DNA from: an uncultured Cohaesibacter sp.
GTDB taxonomy: Bacteria > Pseudomonadota > Alphaproteobacteria > Rhizobiales > Cohaesibacteraceae
Reading direction: 5' to 3'
NCBI RefSeq assembly: GCF_963667045.1
Contig: NZ_OY762934.1
Location: 62,001 to 126,000 of the forward strand
Length of the DNA: 64,000 bases
Under the pieces are notes generated by a model that saw only the letters and a program-made list of their open reading frames with translations, ran no database searches and had not been told where the DNA came from. Of this stretch, positions 49,524 through 57,260 are shown in pieces (positions within the stretch are counted from its first letter, which is position 1; each line of letters begins with the position of its first letter). Made by a program: the position numbers and the translations under genes.

Positions 49524-50237
49524 CTAATACTGACGCATCAGCCCGACGAGTTTGCCCTGAACGCGGACGCGGTCTGGCCCGAAAATCCGAGTTTCATAGG
49601 CAGGGTTGGCTGCTTCCAGTGCGATGGACGCCCCTTTCTTGCGAATGCGCTTTAGGGTCGCTTCCTCATCGTCCACGAGGGCGACAACAATATCGCCGGA
49701 AACCGCATCGTCGGACTTCTTGATGACGACCGTGTCGCCGTCCAGAATGCCAGCCTCAATCATCGAGTCACCACGCACCTCAAGGGCAAAGTGTTCACCG
49801 CCGCGTAGCATTTCGGCAGGAACGGAAATCGTATGTGATTGGTGCTGGATGGCAGAAATGGGAACACCTGCGGCGATGCGCCCCATGACCGGGACTGAAA
49901 TGCCGGTTCCTTCCCCTGCCATCTCTGGGGCGGCGGGTTCTTCACGGCGGGTCTTGCCAAGTCCACCTTCAACAACACTTGGAGAGAAGCCGCGAGACGG
50001 ACCTCCAAGGGTGGGTTTCAGGGATTCGGGCAGTTTGAGCACTTCCAGCGCACGGGCTCGGTTTGGCAGTCGGCGAATGAAACCACGCTCTTCCAGCGCT
50101 GTGATCAGACGGTGAATGCCAGACTTGGAACGCAGGTCAAGGGCGTCTTTCATTTCGTCGAAGGAAGGGGGAACGCCGGATTCCTTGATGCGTTCGTGAA
50201 TAAACATCAGCAGTTCATGCTGTTTGCGTGTGAGCAT
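49524..50237 (-). CDS. lexA: SOS response transcriptional repressor LexA
   Basis: A 237 aa repressor and self-cleaving protease of the SOS response. The N-terminal winged helix ([20 protein letters not shown] start; [20 protein letters not shown] recognition region) is followed by the Ala-Gly cleavage site in GRIAAGVPI, the catalytic Ser in [11 protein letters not shown] and the catalytic Lys in DTVVIKKSD. The start ATG at 50237 has a GGAGAGGGA site; an 18-residue upstream in-frame extension is unlikely. A LexA-type box lies 77 nt upstream. Confidence 0.96.
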   Translation of the reverse strand: MLTRKQHELLMFIHERIKESGVPPSFDEMKDALDLRSKSGIHRLITALEERGFIRRLPNRARALEVLKLPESLKPTLGGPSRGFSPSVVEGGLGKTRREEPAAPEMAGEGTGISVPVMGRIAAGVPISAIQHQSHTISVPAEMLRGGEHFALEVRGDSMIEAGILDGDTVVIKKSDDAVSGDIVVALVDDEEATLKRIRKKGASIALEAANPAYETRIFGPDRVRVQGKLVGLMRQY

Positions 50238-50313
50238 TTCCCTCTCCAATTCCCGCGTGTTTTGTTCGCATGAGCGAAACATTAATGGCACAAATCACGA
50301 ACAAACTATACAT

Positions 50314-50328
50314 GTTCTTGCTGTGTTC
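50314..50328 (-). promoter_or_regulatory. LexA (SOS) box of lexA
   Basis: GTTC-N7-GTTC, the direct-repeat LexA site of alphaproteobacteria, occurs at GTTC 50314-50317 and GTTC 50325-50328. It lies 77 nt upstream of the lexA start and indicates autoregulation. Confidence 0.75.
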
Positions 50329-50750
50329 TGCAAGCAGGAATATGCCTGATATGCTGTTGCCGGACAAAGCCTTTTGGGCTTTGACGGGTGGTGGAAGGAT
50401 GGCTCGCTTGTAGCGCGTCATTGTCTGTAGCGTTTGAGCAAATGTCAACTCGAATGCATCGACATATCTGTGAGGGCCTGCTTATAACTATATGAGAAGA
50501 AATGCTTTTTCGGATCGAGGGCAAAGCCGTCAGGAGGTGGCGGCGATCATGTTTTTCTGGCTGTGAAATCGATGATGCGCTTTCCGATAGCCGTCAAATG
50601 TCCATCGGACGCTCGTCGCTGGAGTGGGGCATTCAATACCGCTCTCTTCCGGTTTTGATGGTGATGGGCGATGTTGGCTCGGTTCTAACCTGTCTGGATT
50701 TATCTTTTGCGCTTTGATTCTGTTCTTCATGATCCTCAATCACAGACATG
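50329..50750. other. Intergenic region between lexA and the curli locus
   Basis: About 420 nt with no supported gene. Short ORFs here lack ribosome-binding sites and family resemblance. It separates the conserved lexA neighbourhood from the curli locus. Confidence 0.4.
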
Positions 50751-50787
50751 AAAAAGCCACCAGCAGCCCGGAGCCGTTGGTGGCCTT
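50751..50787 (-). terminator. Terminator at the end of the curli locus
   Basis: On the minus strand a GCCACCA / TGGTGGC stem is followed by TTTTT. It lies about 30 nt after the stop of the last gene of the locus. Confidence 0.7.
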
Positions 50788-50815
50788 AAAACTGGCTGCC
50801 GTGTAGGACAGCAGG

Positions 50816-51541
50816 TTATACGCAGCCGTTCTTGAAGGTGATGATGGGCCAGCGTTGCTGACGGACGGTCTGCTTCTTGACCCAGGCATTGCCGTTTTCC
50901 GTTTTCACCTTGCACCACAGACCATCGGAGGCAACGGTGCACACCTCGGCACTGACGCAGGCATTGGGTTTCAGCACACCCTTGACGGCGGCGCTATTGC
51001 GCGGTTCTGCGCGTGCGTTGAGGTTTACGAGGATCTTGATGGGAGACGGCGACCCGATGGTTGCCGGTGGTGGGGTGAAGTCTTGCGGTGAAGCGCAGGT
51101 CTGGCTGTAGCCGATGTAGGAACATTCGATGGACTTGCGGGCCTGCTCGATCTTTTCAGCCACTTCCAGTCGCTCGAAGATGATCGGCAACTTGCTTTGC
51201 AGGATGGAACCGCTCATCCGTTCCTGATTGCCGCCGACCAGAGCGATGGCACTCTTGTCTGCGGCGACAAAGACCAACTGGTTGTTCTGGATCCGCCAGC
51301 CTGCGATGGCTGCAAGGGCGCCAGTGCAACCGGTCTTGGCAATAGGGAAGATGTCGTCTTTCAACTCACTGGAGAACTCGAAGATGCAGCTCTTCTGGTC
51401 GGAGAAGTTCCGATCATAGGTGATCCAACGGCCAGCGAAGGCCTTTGCCACTGCATTTGGGGTTTGAGCCAGAGCCGGGGACTGAGAAAGACAGCCCAGC
51501 CAGAGGAGAGTGGATGCGAAAACTGCGGTTAGCCTGATCAT
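50816..51541 (-). CDS. Secreted AprI/Inh-like plus SH3 domain protein
   Basis: A ~241 aa exported protein with a signal peptide (cleavage after SPALA, residue 25). Residues ~35-125 resemble the AprI/Inh protease-inhibitor fold: AGRWITY, a Cys pair (KSC and TGC), then IAGWRIQNNQLVFV and a glycine-rich strand. Residues ~165-235 resemble a bacterial SH3 domain (LNARAEPRNSAAV, GLWCKVKTENGNAWV). An in-frame GTG at 51568 overlaps the csgH stop (GTGA) with GGAGGA upstream, so the start may be there and translation coupled to csgH. A role in protecting or controlling curli is inferred from this linkage only. Confidence 0.65.
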   Translation of the reverse strand: MIRLTAVFASTLLWLGCLSQSPALAQTPNAVAKAFAGRWITYDRNFSDQKSCIFEFSSELKDDIFPIAKTGCTGALAAIAGWRIQNNQLVFVAADKSAIALVGGNQERMSGSILQSKLPIIFERLEVAEKIEQARKSIECSYIGYSQTCASPQDFTPPPATIGSPSPIKILVNLNARAEPRNSAAVKGVLKPNACVSAEVCTVASDGLWCKVKTENGNAWVKKQTVRQQRWPIITFKNGCV

Positions 51542-51564
51542 TGATTTCACCGATAAGAAATGGA

Positions 51565-52032
51565 TCACAAATGGTTTTTGTCCTCCGGCGCCGAAGTGCC
51601 GAAATCAAATTCTCGATTGGTGCTCTGAAGGAGCTTGTCGTTGGAAAAGAGGTCGAGCCGGGCGGTGACATGGTCGCCCGTCGACAAACGCAAGGAGACC
51701 TTGCCAGATGGATAGGTCTTGTCGCCGTTGACCGTTATCCTGTTGCTCTGTCTGGTGGTTGCCTTGCCGTTCGGCCCCGATTTGATGACTTCCAGGGTGG
51801 CGACATAGTCGCCGGGGACAACTGGTTGCAGAACGCCTGAAATGGTGAGTTGATCACCCGTGGTCTCAAAGACAAGGCTGGTCTCTGCTTGCTGGTCGGC
51901 GGCCATGGTTGATGTTCCCATGCTTGGGGTGACGGCAAGGCCGAGCAACAGCGACAGACGCATGGCCGGGCCAAGTCCCCGGCCAAGGCCGGTTGGAATT
52001 GTCTTTTGTGAAACGGGATGTCGCAAGGTCAT
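51565..52032 (-). CDS. csgH: CsgH-like curli chaperone
   Basis: A 155 aa exported protein. The mature part (from about residue 45) fits the CsgH family, a small periplasmic beta-sandwich known in alphaproteobacteria to inhibit premature CsgA fibre formation: SLVFETTGDQLTISGVLQP, a GDYVATLEVIKSGPNGKATT core and a late strand pattern. ATG 52032 is the first start; ATG 51963 (MRLSLLLGLAV) would give a cleaner signal peptide. It lies directly after the curlin genes, which strengthens the call. Confidence 0.7.
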   Translation of the reverse strand: MTLRHPVSQKTIPTGLGRGLGPAMRLSLLLGLAVTPSMGTSTMAADQQAETSLVFETTGDQLTISGVLQPVVPGDYVATLEVIKSGPNGKATTRQSNRITVNGDKTYPSGKVSLRLSTGDHVTARLDLFSNDKLLQSTNREFDFGTSAPEDKNHL

Positions 52033-52043
52033 GCTCCCCCAAT

Positions 52044-52061
52044 CCCTGCCCGAAGGCAGGG
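52044..52061 (-). promoter_or_regulatory. Hairpin between the 242 aa curlin gene and csgH
   Basis: A perfect 7 bp stem (CCCTGCC / GGCAGGG) with a CGAA tetraloop lies 16 nt after the upstream stop. No U-run follows on the minus strand. Confidence 0.55.
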
Positions 52062-52077
52062 CCGGGCGTTGGAAGGA

Positions 52078-52806
52078 TCAGAACTGGACTTGCGTAATGC
52101 TGACGGACGCGCCGTTTGTCGACACGGTGACCGGTTGGGTCGTCGTTACGCCATTGGCATAGAGCGTATAGGTCACATTGGCACCGTCGACACCGGTGGC
52201 GGATGTGGCATTGCCCTGTGCCACCAACTGGCTGTCATTGTTGGAGCCGACCTGCGTCAAGGCCGCGGTGACATTGTTGCCATCCACAGTGATGGTGCCG
52301 TTGTTGTCCGATCCGTTTTGCAGGATTGTGCCATTGGAAAGGCTGCCGTCAATGCTGACCTCGGCATTGTTGCCAGCGCCGGTCTGCACGACTGCCGCAA
52401 AGGAAGGCGCACCCGCTCCGGAGTTGACATAGATATCGGCATTGTTGCCCGTTGCCTGTCCCTGACTGTTCTGCTGCAGGTAGACCACGTCATCCTGCCC
52501 CTCGATCGTAATATTGGCGCTGTTGTTGTCGCCCAACTGCAGGATCGGATGGTTGGTTGCTTCATTGAGGCTCAGAGGGTTTGAAAGATCGAGCACCTCG
52601 AACTCGGAATTTTCAAGCGCTGGCTTTTCGATGAAGTTCACACCACCGATCTGACTGCCGATTGCTGTCTGCTGATCGATGGAAATGGTGTTTCCGGCAC
52701 CCTCCTGAAGCAGGATCAGGGTGTTTTCGTCACCGGCCTGAGCGGTCGAAAGCGGAAGCCCCGCAAGGGATAGTGCGAGAGCGCCCAAATAAAAGGCTTT
52801 GTTCAT
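52078..52806 (-). CDS. Curlin-repeat protein (242 aa)
   Basis: A secreted curlin with a signal peptide (MNKAFYLGALALSLAGLP, cleavage after AQA). Curlin-type units are visible (LQLGDNNSANI, VVQTGAGNNAEVSI, LQNGSDNNGTI, LTQVGSNNDSQL). It ends VSITQVQF, unlike the large family members. It is close in size to the CsgA/CsgB class and could be the minor subunit or nucleator. It has a GAGGAGA site inside the loop of an inverted repeat. Confidence 0.8.
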   Translation of the reverse strand: MNKAFYLGALALSLAGLPLSTAQAGDENTLILLQEGAGNTISIDQQTAIGSQIGGVNFIEKPALENSEFEVLDLSNPLSLNEATNHPILQLGDNNSANITIEGQDDVVYLQQNSQGQATGNNADIYVNSGAGAPSFAAVVQTGAGNNAEVSIDGSLSNGTILQNGSDNNGTITVDGNNVTAALTQVGSNNDSQLVAQGNATSATGVDGANVTYTLYANGVTTTQPVTVSTNGASVSITQVQF

Positions 52807-52833
52807 GTGCCAGTCTCCTCATTCATTGGCACA
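52806..52833 (-). promoter_or_regulatory. Inverted repeat around the ribosome-binding site of the 242 aa gene
   Basis: TGTGCCA / TGGCACA arms flank a loop that contains the GAGGAGA ribosome-binding site. It could modulate translation. Confidence 0.35.
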
Positions 52834-52841
52834 GAATGACC

Positions 52842-53351
52842 CTAGAATGATCTTTGCGAGATGTTGATGCTGTTGTTGCTGCCCATCTGGCTGAAGCTCA
52901 CGTGGTTATTCTGTCCATATTGCTGCACGGCGGCCTGATTACCTGTGCCCTCGATAGAGGCCTGAAGCGAGTTGTGCGCTCCATTTTGCAGGAAGGAGAA
53001 CAGATTGCTGTTGCCGCTGACATTCACAATCATGCTGTTGTCGAACCCTTCCTGGATCAATTCTCCCGGCTGAAGCCCACTTTTGAGCGTCACGCCCGAA
53101 AAGATGGAACCATTTGCGCCGCCGTTGTTGTTTCCCTCGATGGTGATGTCCATCAGATTTTCGCTCCAAGCGCCAAAAGCAAAGTCCTGAGTGAGGCTCA
53201 GGCTATTGTTGTCGCCGGTGATGTTCATCTCAATGACATTTCCATCCAGATTCGCGTCATCAAGTAATTCGATTACATTCGTCTCCGCATATGCCTGAGT
53301 GGCCATGCTCAAGAGGAGGGTTGTTGCCAAAGCCGTCAGTTGTTTTTGCAT
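52842..53351 (-). CDS. Curlin-repeat protein (169 aa)
   Basis: A secreted curlin with a signal peptide (MQKQLTALATTLLLSMA, cleavage after AYA) and the size of E. coli CsgA (about 150 aa). Units such as ITGDNNSLSLTQ, IEGNNNGG, QEGFDNSMI, QNGAHNSLQ, QYGQNNHVS and QMGSNNSIN are seen. It ends INISQRSF. The segment LQPGELIQEGFDN matches the C-terminal module of the large curlins. It may be the CsgA- or CsgB-like subunit. Confidence 0.85.
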   Translation of the reverse strand: MQKQLTALATTLLLSMATQAYAETNVIELLDDANLDGNVIEMNITGDNNSLSLTQDFAFGAWSENLMDITIEGNNNGGANGSIFSGVTLKSGLQPGELIQEGFDNSMIVNVSGNSNLFSFLQNGAHNSLQASIEGTGNQAAVQQYGQNNHVSFSQMGSNNSINISQRSF

Positions 53352-53512
53352 ATCCCTGTTCCTTTGCTTTCAACTGAAGCCAGTAGAACAGGGAAATCTT
53401 TAATGAGCTTTTATGTGAACCTCTTGAGTGTTCCGTTTGGGCCTTTTCTTGATGACAGAGTGAATCCTATCTTAAATCCTGTGGTAGAAAAATTCAACAG
53501 TACAACCTATTT

Positions 53513-55066
53513 CTACTGTAAGATGATAACCTGGTTGTAATTGCCCGACTGGCGGTAGTAAGCATAGTTGTCGCCACCGGTCTGGATGACAGCTGACTGG
53601 TTGGATGAGCCATGAATGGCGCCATCGATGACGTTCTGATCACCAGACTGGGAAAAGGCGAATTTGTTGAAACTGCCCTCGCTGATCTGCACGAAGGCGA
53701 TATTGAGGTTGCCTGTCTGAATGGCCTGACCGGGTGTGAGGGTGCCTGCCGCGCTGAGCACAACATCCGTGAACCCGCCCAGCGCCGTGTCATTATTCTG
53801 ATCACTGCGGGTGAGGGGGCTGACGCTGCCGTCAAAGGCGATCGACATGGTGTTGTCATCGCCAGTCTGCACGGCGTTCAGCTCATTGTCCTTGCCGCGA
53901 TAGGAGACGGCCAGCGTGTTGCGGTCTCCACTCTGGGAAAAATTCAGCCGGTTACCGTCACCGATCTGTAGCGCAGCCACCTCGTTCTCCGTTCCGTCGG
54001 TGGTGCCGCTCAGCCAGTTGCCATCGCCATCCTGCACGAAGCCGAAGACCGTCATCGAAGAAACGCCCGAGGTCACGAAGTTGAGCGTGTTGTCATCACC
54101 GAGCTGCTTGATTTCCGCCTGCGCGACGGCCAGATGTTTGGTGATGGCGTGGGTGAATTGTCCAAGACCACCGAACCCATCGCCGCCGTTGTCATCCCCG
54201 CCAAGCTGAACGGTGGCAAGGTTGCCCGCCACGCTGACGAGATCATTGTTCTGAATGAGGGAAAGCAGCAAGTTGCGAGACCCGGTCATGGTGACTGCCG
54301 TCCTGTTGCTGCTGCCGATCTGGTTGAAGCTGGAGATCAGGTTGTCCATGCCCGCCCGTTGCAGGATGGAGGCCTCGTTGGAAAGCCCGTATTGCAGGAA
54401 GGTGTCTATGGCGTTGCCGCGATACTGTTGTGTGATATCGACGCGGTTTGCACTGCCCTCCTGAACCAGACGGTTGATGCTGTTGCCATCATCACTATTG
54501 TTTCCGCCGTCATATTGCCAGATCGTGGCAACGTTAGGGGACAGGGAGGTTGCCGTCTGAATTTGCTGGATCTCGCCGATGAAGTGATTGCCCTGACCGT
54601 CGCCAGAGCCATCGGTGCCATCAAGGGCGTTGTGGCTCTGAATGATGGTGAGGCTGTTGCTGCGCGTTGAGGCATAGGTAGCGGGCGACACCTGAGAGAT
54701 GGCGCCAATCTGGTTGATGCCAGCGGCGCTGTCGTTTTCCTGCGTGATCTCGAGATTATTCAGTGCGCCGGTCTGGTAGAGACCCTGCAGGCCGAGGCTC
54801 CCGGACGATGCCCGCGCCCCGGCTTGGTTGCTGTATCCCGTCTGAGAAATCGTCATCTCGTTGCTGATGCCCTGCTGGGAGATGAAAATCTGCCTGTCAT
54901 CGGCGCCGATCTTGTTGGCATCACCAAGCTGGTTGATGTCGATGACGTTGGTAACGCCGGTCTGCCCGAGATAGACCTCGTTTTCATCAGCCAAAGCCGC
55001 CGTCGCGCATGTGGCCATGGCGAGGGTCAGCGCTGCATTCTGCACAAGATGACGGGTCTTTTTCAT
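53513..55066 (-). CDS. Large curlin-repeat protein (517 aa)
   Basis: A signal peptide (MKKTRHLVQNAALTLAMA, cleavage after LADE region) is followed by curlin units through the whole length, including LGQTGVTNVIDINQLGDAN, ISQQGISNEMTISQTGYSN and LQIGDGNRLNFSQSGDRN. It ends YNQVIILQ. Its N-terminus and ribosome-binding site (AAAGGCAGAC) differ from the other four large genes, so it is a more distant paralogue. Being over three times the size of CsgA, it is predicted to form an unusually long amyloid subunit. Confidence 0.87.
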   Translation of the reverse strand: MKKTRHLVQNAALTLAMATCATAALADENEVYLGQTGVTNVIDINQLGDANKIGADDRQIFISQQGISNEMTISQTGYSNQAGARASSGSLGLQGLYQTGALNNLEITQENDSAAGINQIGAISQVSPATYASTRSNSLTIIQSHNALDGTDGSGDGQGNHFIGEIQQIQTATSLSPNVATIWQYDGGNNSDDGNSINRLVQEGSANRVDITQQYRGNAIDTFLQYGLSNEASILQRAGMDNLISSFNQIGSSNRTAVTMTGSRNLLLSLIQNNDLVSVAGNLATVQLGGDDNGGDGFGGLGQFTHAITKHLAVAQAEIKQLGDDNTLNFVTSGVSSMTVFGFVQDGDGNWLSGTTDGTENEVAALQIGDGNRLNFSQSGDRNTLAVSYRGKDNELNAVQTGDDNTMSIAFDGSVSPLTRSDQNNDTALGGFTDVVLSAAGTLTPGQAIQTGNLNIAFVQISEGSFNKFAFSQSGDQNVIDGAIHGSSNQSAVIQTGGDNYAYYRQSGNYNQVIILQ

Positions 55067-55109
55067 GGGTCTGCCTTTCTGGAACGGGCATCAATGCCTG
55101 TGAAATGCG

Positions 55110-55132
55110 GGATGGGCGCGGATCGTCCATCC
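55110..55132 (-). promoter_or_regulatory. Hairpin after the 616 aa curlin gene
   Basis: A GGATGG / CCATCC stem with an 11 nt loop lies 24 nt after the stop. It is weaker than the hairpins after the other large genes. Confidence 0.4.
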
Positions 55133-55156
55133 TGTTGTTGCCAGCGTCTGTGGCTG

Positions 55157-57007
55157 TTACTGGCTGATGCCTACGATGTTCATCGAGCCGACCTGCGCAA
55201 CCTGAGAGCTGTTGGCGTTGCCCTGCTGACTGATCGCCACTTCGTTGCTGTCGCCTGCGGTGATTGAAATGTCGATCATGTTGCCGTCGCCATTCTGCAC
55301 GGTGGCCACGAGGTTGCTGGAGCTGATGAACCCGCTATCGCCAATAGCCAGCGTCAGAGCGTTGCCGGAACCGGACTGGCTCAGATAGCCGCTATCAAGC
55401 AGCAGCGACGCAGCCGCGCCACCGACGGACCATGTGCCCATGCCGTTGTCGTTGCCATAGATTGTGGTCGACAGGCCGTTGCCAGCACCAAGCATCTGGG
55501 TTGCGTCGAAGCTGTTGCCGTCGCCAAGGATGGTAAAGGCCGTCGAGCTGGCAGACGTGGTGTTTTGGTTAGAGCTGATGGTGTTGGTCTGGCCAGTGAT
55601 GCCCACTGTAAGGGTGTCGTTGCTGCTGACTTGCTGCAGGTTTTTCACATTGTTGCCGTTGCCTGTCACCGTGACGGTGACAGAGCTGTCAGAGCCACCG
55701 TCCTGCTGGTCGCTGCGGATTTCGTTACGGTCGCCTGTCACCGTGATTGTTGCCAGGTTGTCCTTGGCATAATGGTTCTGATAGGTGAAGTTCTTGTTGC
55801 TGTTACCGGTGATGGAGACAGTGGCGCTGTTTCCGCTGGCGGTCTGCTGAGTGCTGGAATAGTTGAAATCGCCAACGGTCGTTGTGCGGGCAAACTCGCC
55901 ATCGCCATATTGTCGGACGTAGAGGTGGTTGTTGGCACGCAGCTTGTCACTGGAGGTGACCTCAATTTCGGCGTCGTTGTCGGTGGTGCTGGCAGCATAC
56001 TGCTCGATGGAGAGGCGGTTATAGTCGCCAGTTGTGGCCGTGATCTTGGCTGTCGCTCCATTCTGCTGAATCAGCTTCGCCCAGTTGCTGTCGCTGCTGC
56101 TCCCCAGAGAGATGGTGCCGGTGTTGCTGCCATAGCCCTGTTGGCTGACGCCGACGCTGTTGTCGTCGCCGATGATCTCCTGAATGGTCAGCGTGTTGGC
56201 ATCGGTGGCGGAATGGGCAATCTGGGAAACACCCAGTTCGTTGCGATCCCCTTCCACCTTCAGGGTGTTGATGCTGTTGGTGCCGCCAGACAGATTGGTC
56301 TGGGTTGCGCCGAACTGGTTATCGTCGCCGGTGACATAGAGCTTGATCTCGTTGTCGCTGCCAGACTGGATGATCTCACTGCTATTGACGCCGCTATTGT
56401 TTGCGTAGTTGGTCAACGTGTCGGACGTGCCATTGCCATTGCCCTCGATCTTGATGACCAGACTGTTGGTACCACTCCCGTTGTTATTCTGGGAGACGGA
56501 CTTAATCCGGTTTCCGGCGCCGTCCTGCCAAAGGATGGCCCGGTTTTCACCATTGGCGGAGGTTTCCTGCAGAACAGAGCCAATGGTGTTGGCGTTGCCG
56601 ACCTGCTGTTTGATGCGCAGATCGTTGATGCCATCGGCACCTGCGGCGGTGCTCTCAATCTGCTGGACCGAGCCGATGATGTTGTCGTCAGTGGCCTGCA
56701 ATGCCTCAAAACTGTTGTTTGCACCGGTCTGGTCGACGCCGTCGCCGAGAAGGCCGATGGCGTTGTCGCTACCGCTTTGGGTCACGTCAAGGCTGTTGGA
56801 GGAGCCGTTCTGGAGAACAGCGTCGCTGGCGCTGCCCAACTTGTTCCGGTCGGCTGTCCCGCCGGCGCTGGTCTGATCCACCGACGCTGCGTTGTTGTTG
56901 CCCGACTGTGCAATGAATGCCCCATTGCTGGCAGCGTAGGCCAGGCTGGCCATGGCGATCGAGCCGGTTGCAGCGGTTGCCAGCACTGCCAAACGAATTC
57001 TAGTCAT
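55157..57007 (-). CDS. Large curlin-repeat protein (616 aa)
   Basis: The longest curlin in the window. A signal peptide (MTRIRLAVLATAATGSIAMA, cleavage near AYA) precedes continuous curlin repeats. Two turn types alternate: QxGxxN (for example LQNGSSN, TQSGSDN) and [IV]xG[DN]xN (for example VTGDDNQF, VEGDRNEL, IIGDDNSV), with the spacing seen in CsgA. A conserved C-terminal module starts at about residue 510 and ends MNIVGISQ. Roughly 20-25 repeats are estimated from length. GGAGAC ribosome-binding site. Confidence 0.87.
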   Translation of the reverse strand: MTRIRLAVLATAATGSIAMASLAYAASNGAFIAQSGNNNAASVDQTSAGGTADRNKLGSASDAVLQNGSSNSLDVTQSGSDNAIGLLGDGVDQTGANNSFEALQATDDNIIGSVQQIESTAAGADGINDLRIKQQVGNANTIGSVLQETSANGENRAILWQDGAGNRIKSVSQNNNGSGTNSLVIKIEGNGNGTSDTLTNYANNSGVNSSEIIQSGSDNEIKLYVTGDDNQFGATQTNLSGGTNSINTLKVEGDRNELGVSQIAHSATDANTLTIQEIIGDDNSVGVSQQGYGSNTGTISLGSSSDSNWAKLIQQNGATAKITATTGDYNRLSIEQYAASTTDNDAEIEVTSSDKLRANNHLYVRQYGDGEFARTTTVGDFNYSSTQQTASGNSATVSITGNSNKNFTYQNHYAKDNLATITVTGDRNEIRSDQQDGGSDSSVTVTVTGNGNNVKNLQQVSSNDTLTVGITGQTNTISSNQNTTSASSTAFTILGDGNSFDATQMLGAGNGLSTTIYGNDNGMGTWSVGGAAASLLLDSGYLSQSGSGNALTLAIGDSGFISSSNLVATVQNGDGNMIDISITAGDSNEVAISQQGNANSSQVAQVGSMNIVGISQ

Positions 57008-57210
57008 TTGATGTCTCCAATATTCTACTCATGACTTGCATGCGTCTGGATCTTGCCTGGGCTGCGTTCGTGACGGGTGCAGCGTTTGAGTGCTCTGAAA
57101 TGAATCGTAAAAAGCAAAACTCTGCCCTGATCTGATGCTGAGTTGACCCTGAGCGGGAGCGACCGGTCTGCCACGTTCCTTTCAGGACCTTCGACCTTAA
57201 GGCAAAGGGA

Positions 57211-57236
57211 TGGTTGGGCGGCGTGCCGCCCAACCA
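57211..57236 (-). promoter_or_regulatory. Hairpin after the 512 aa curlin gene
   Basis: A perfect 12 bp stem (TGGTTGGGCGGC / GCCGCCCAACCA) closes 24 nt after the stop. No U-run follows on the minus strand. Confidence 0.6.
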
Positions 57237-57260
57237 TGTTTCAATGAATTGGCATCGCGC

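Noticed and set aside
50502-50717. 71-codon plus-strand frame between lexA and the curli locus
   Set aside because: No ribosome-binding site, irregular composition and no recognisable domain.
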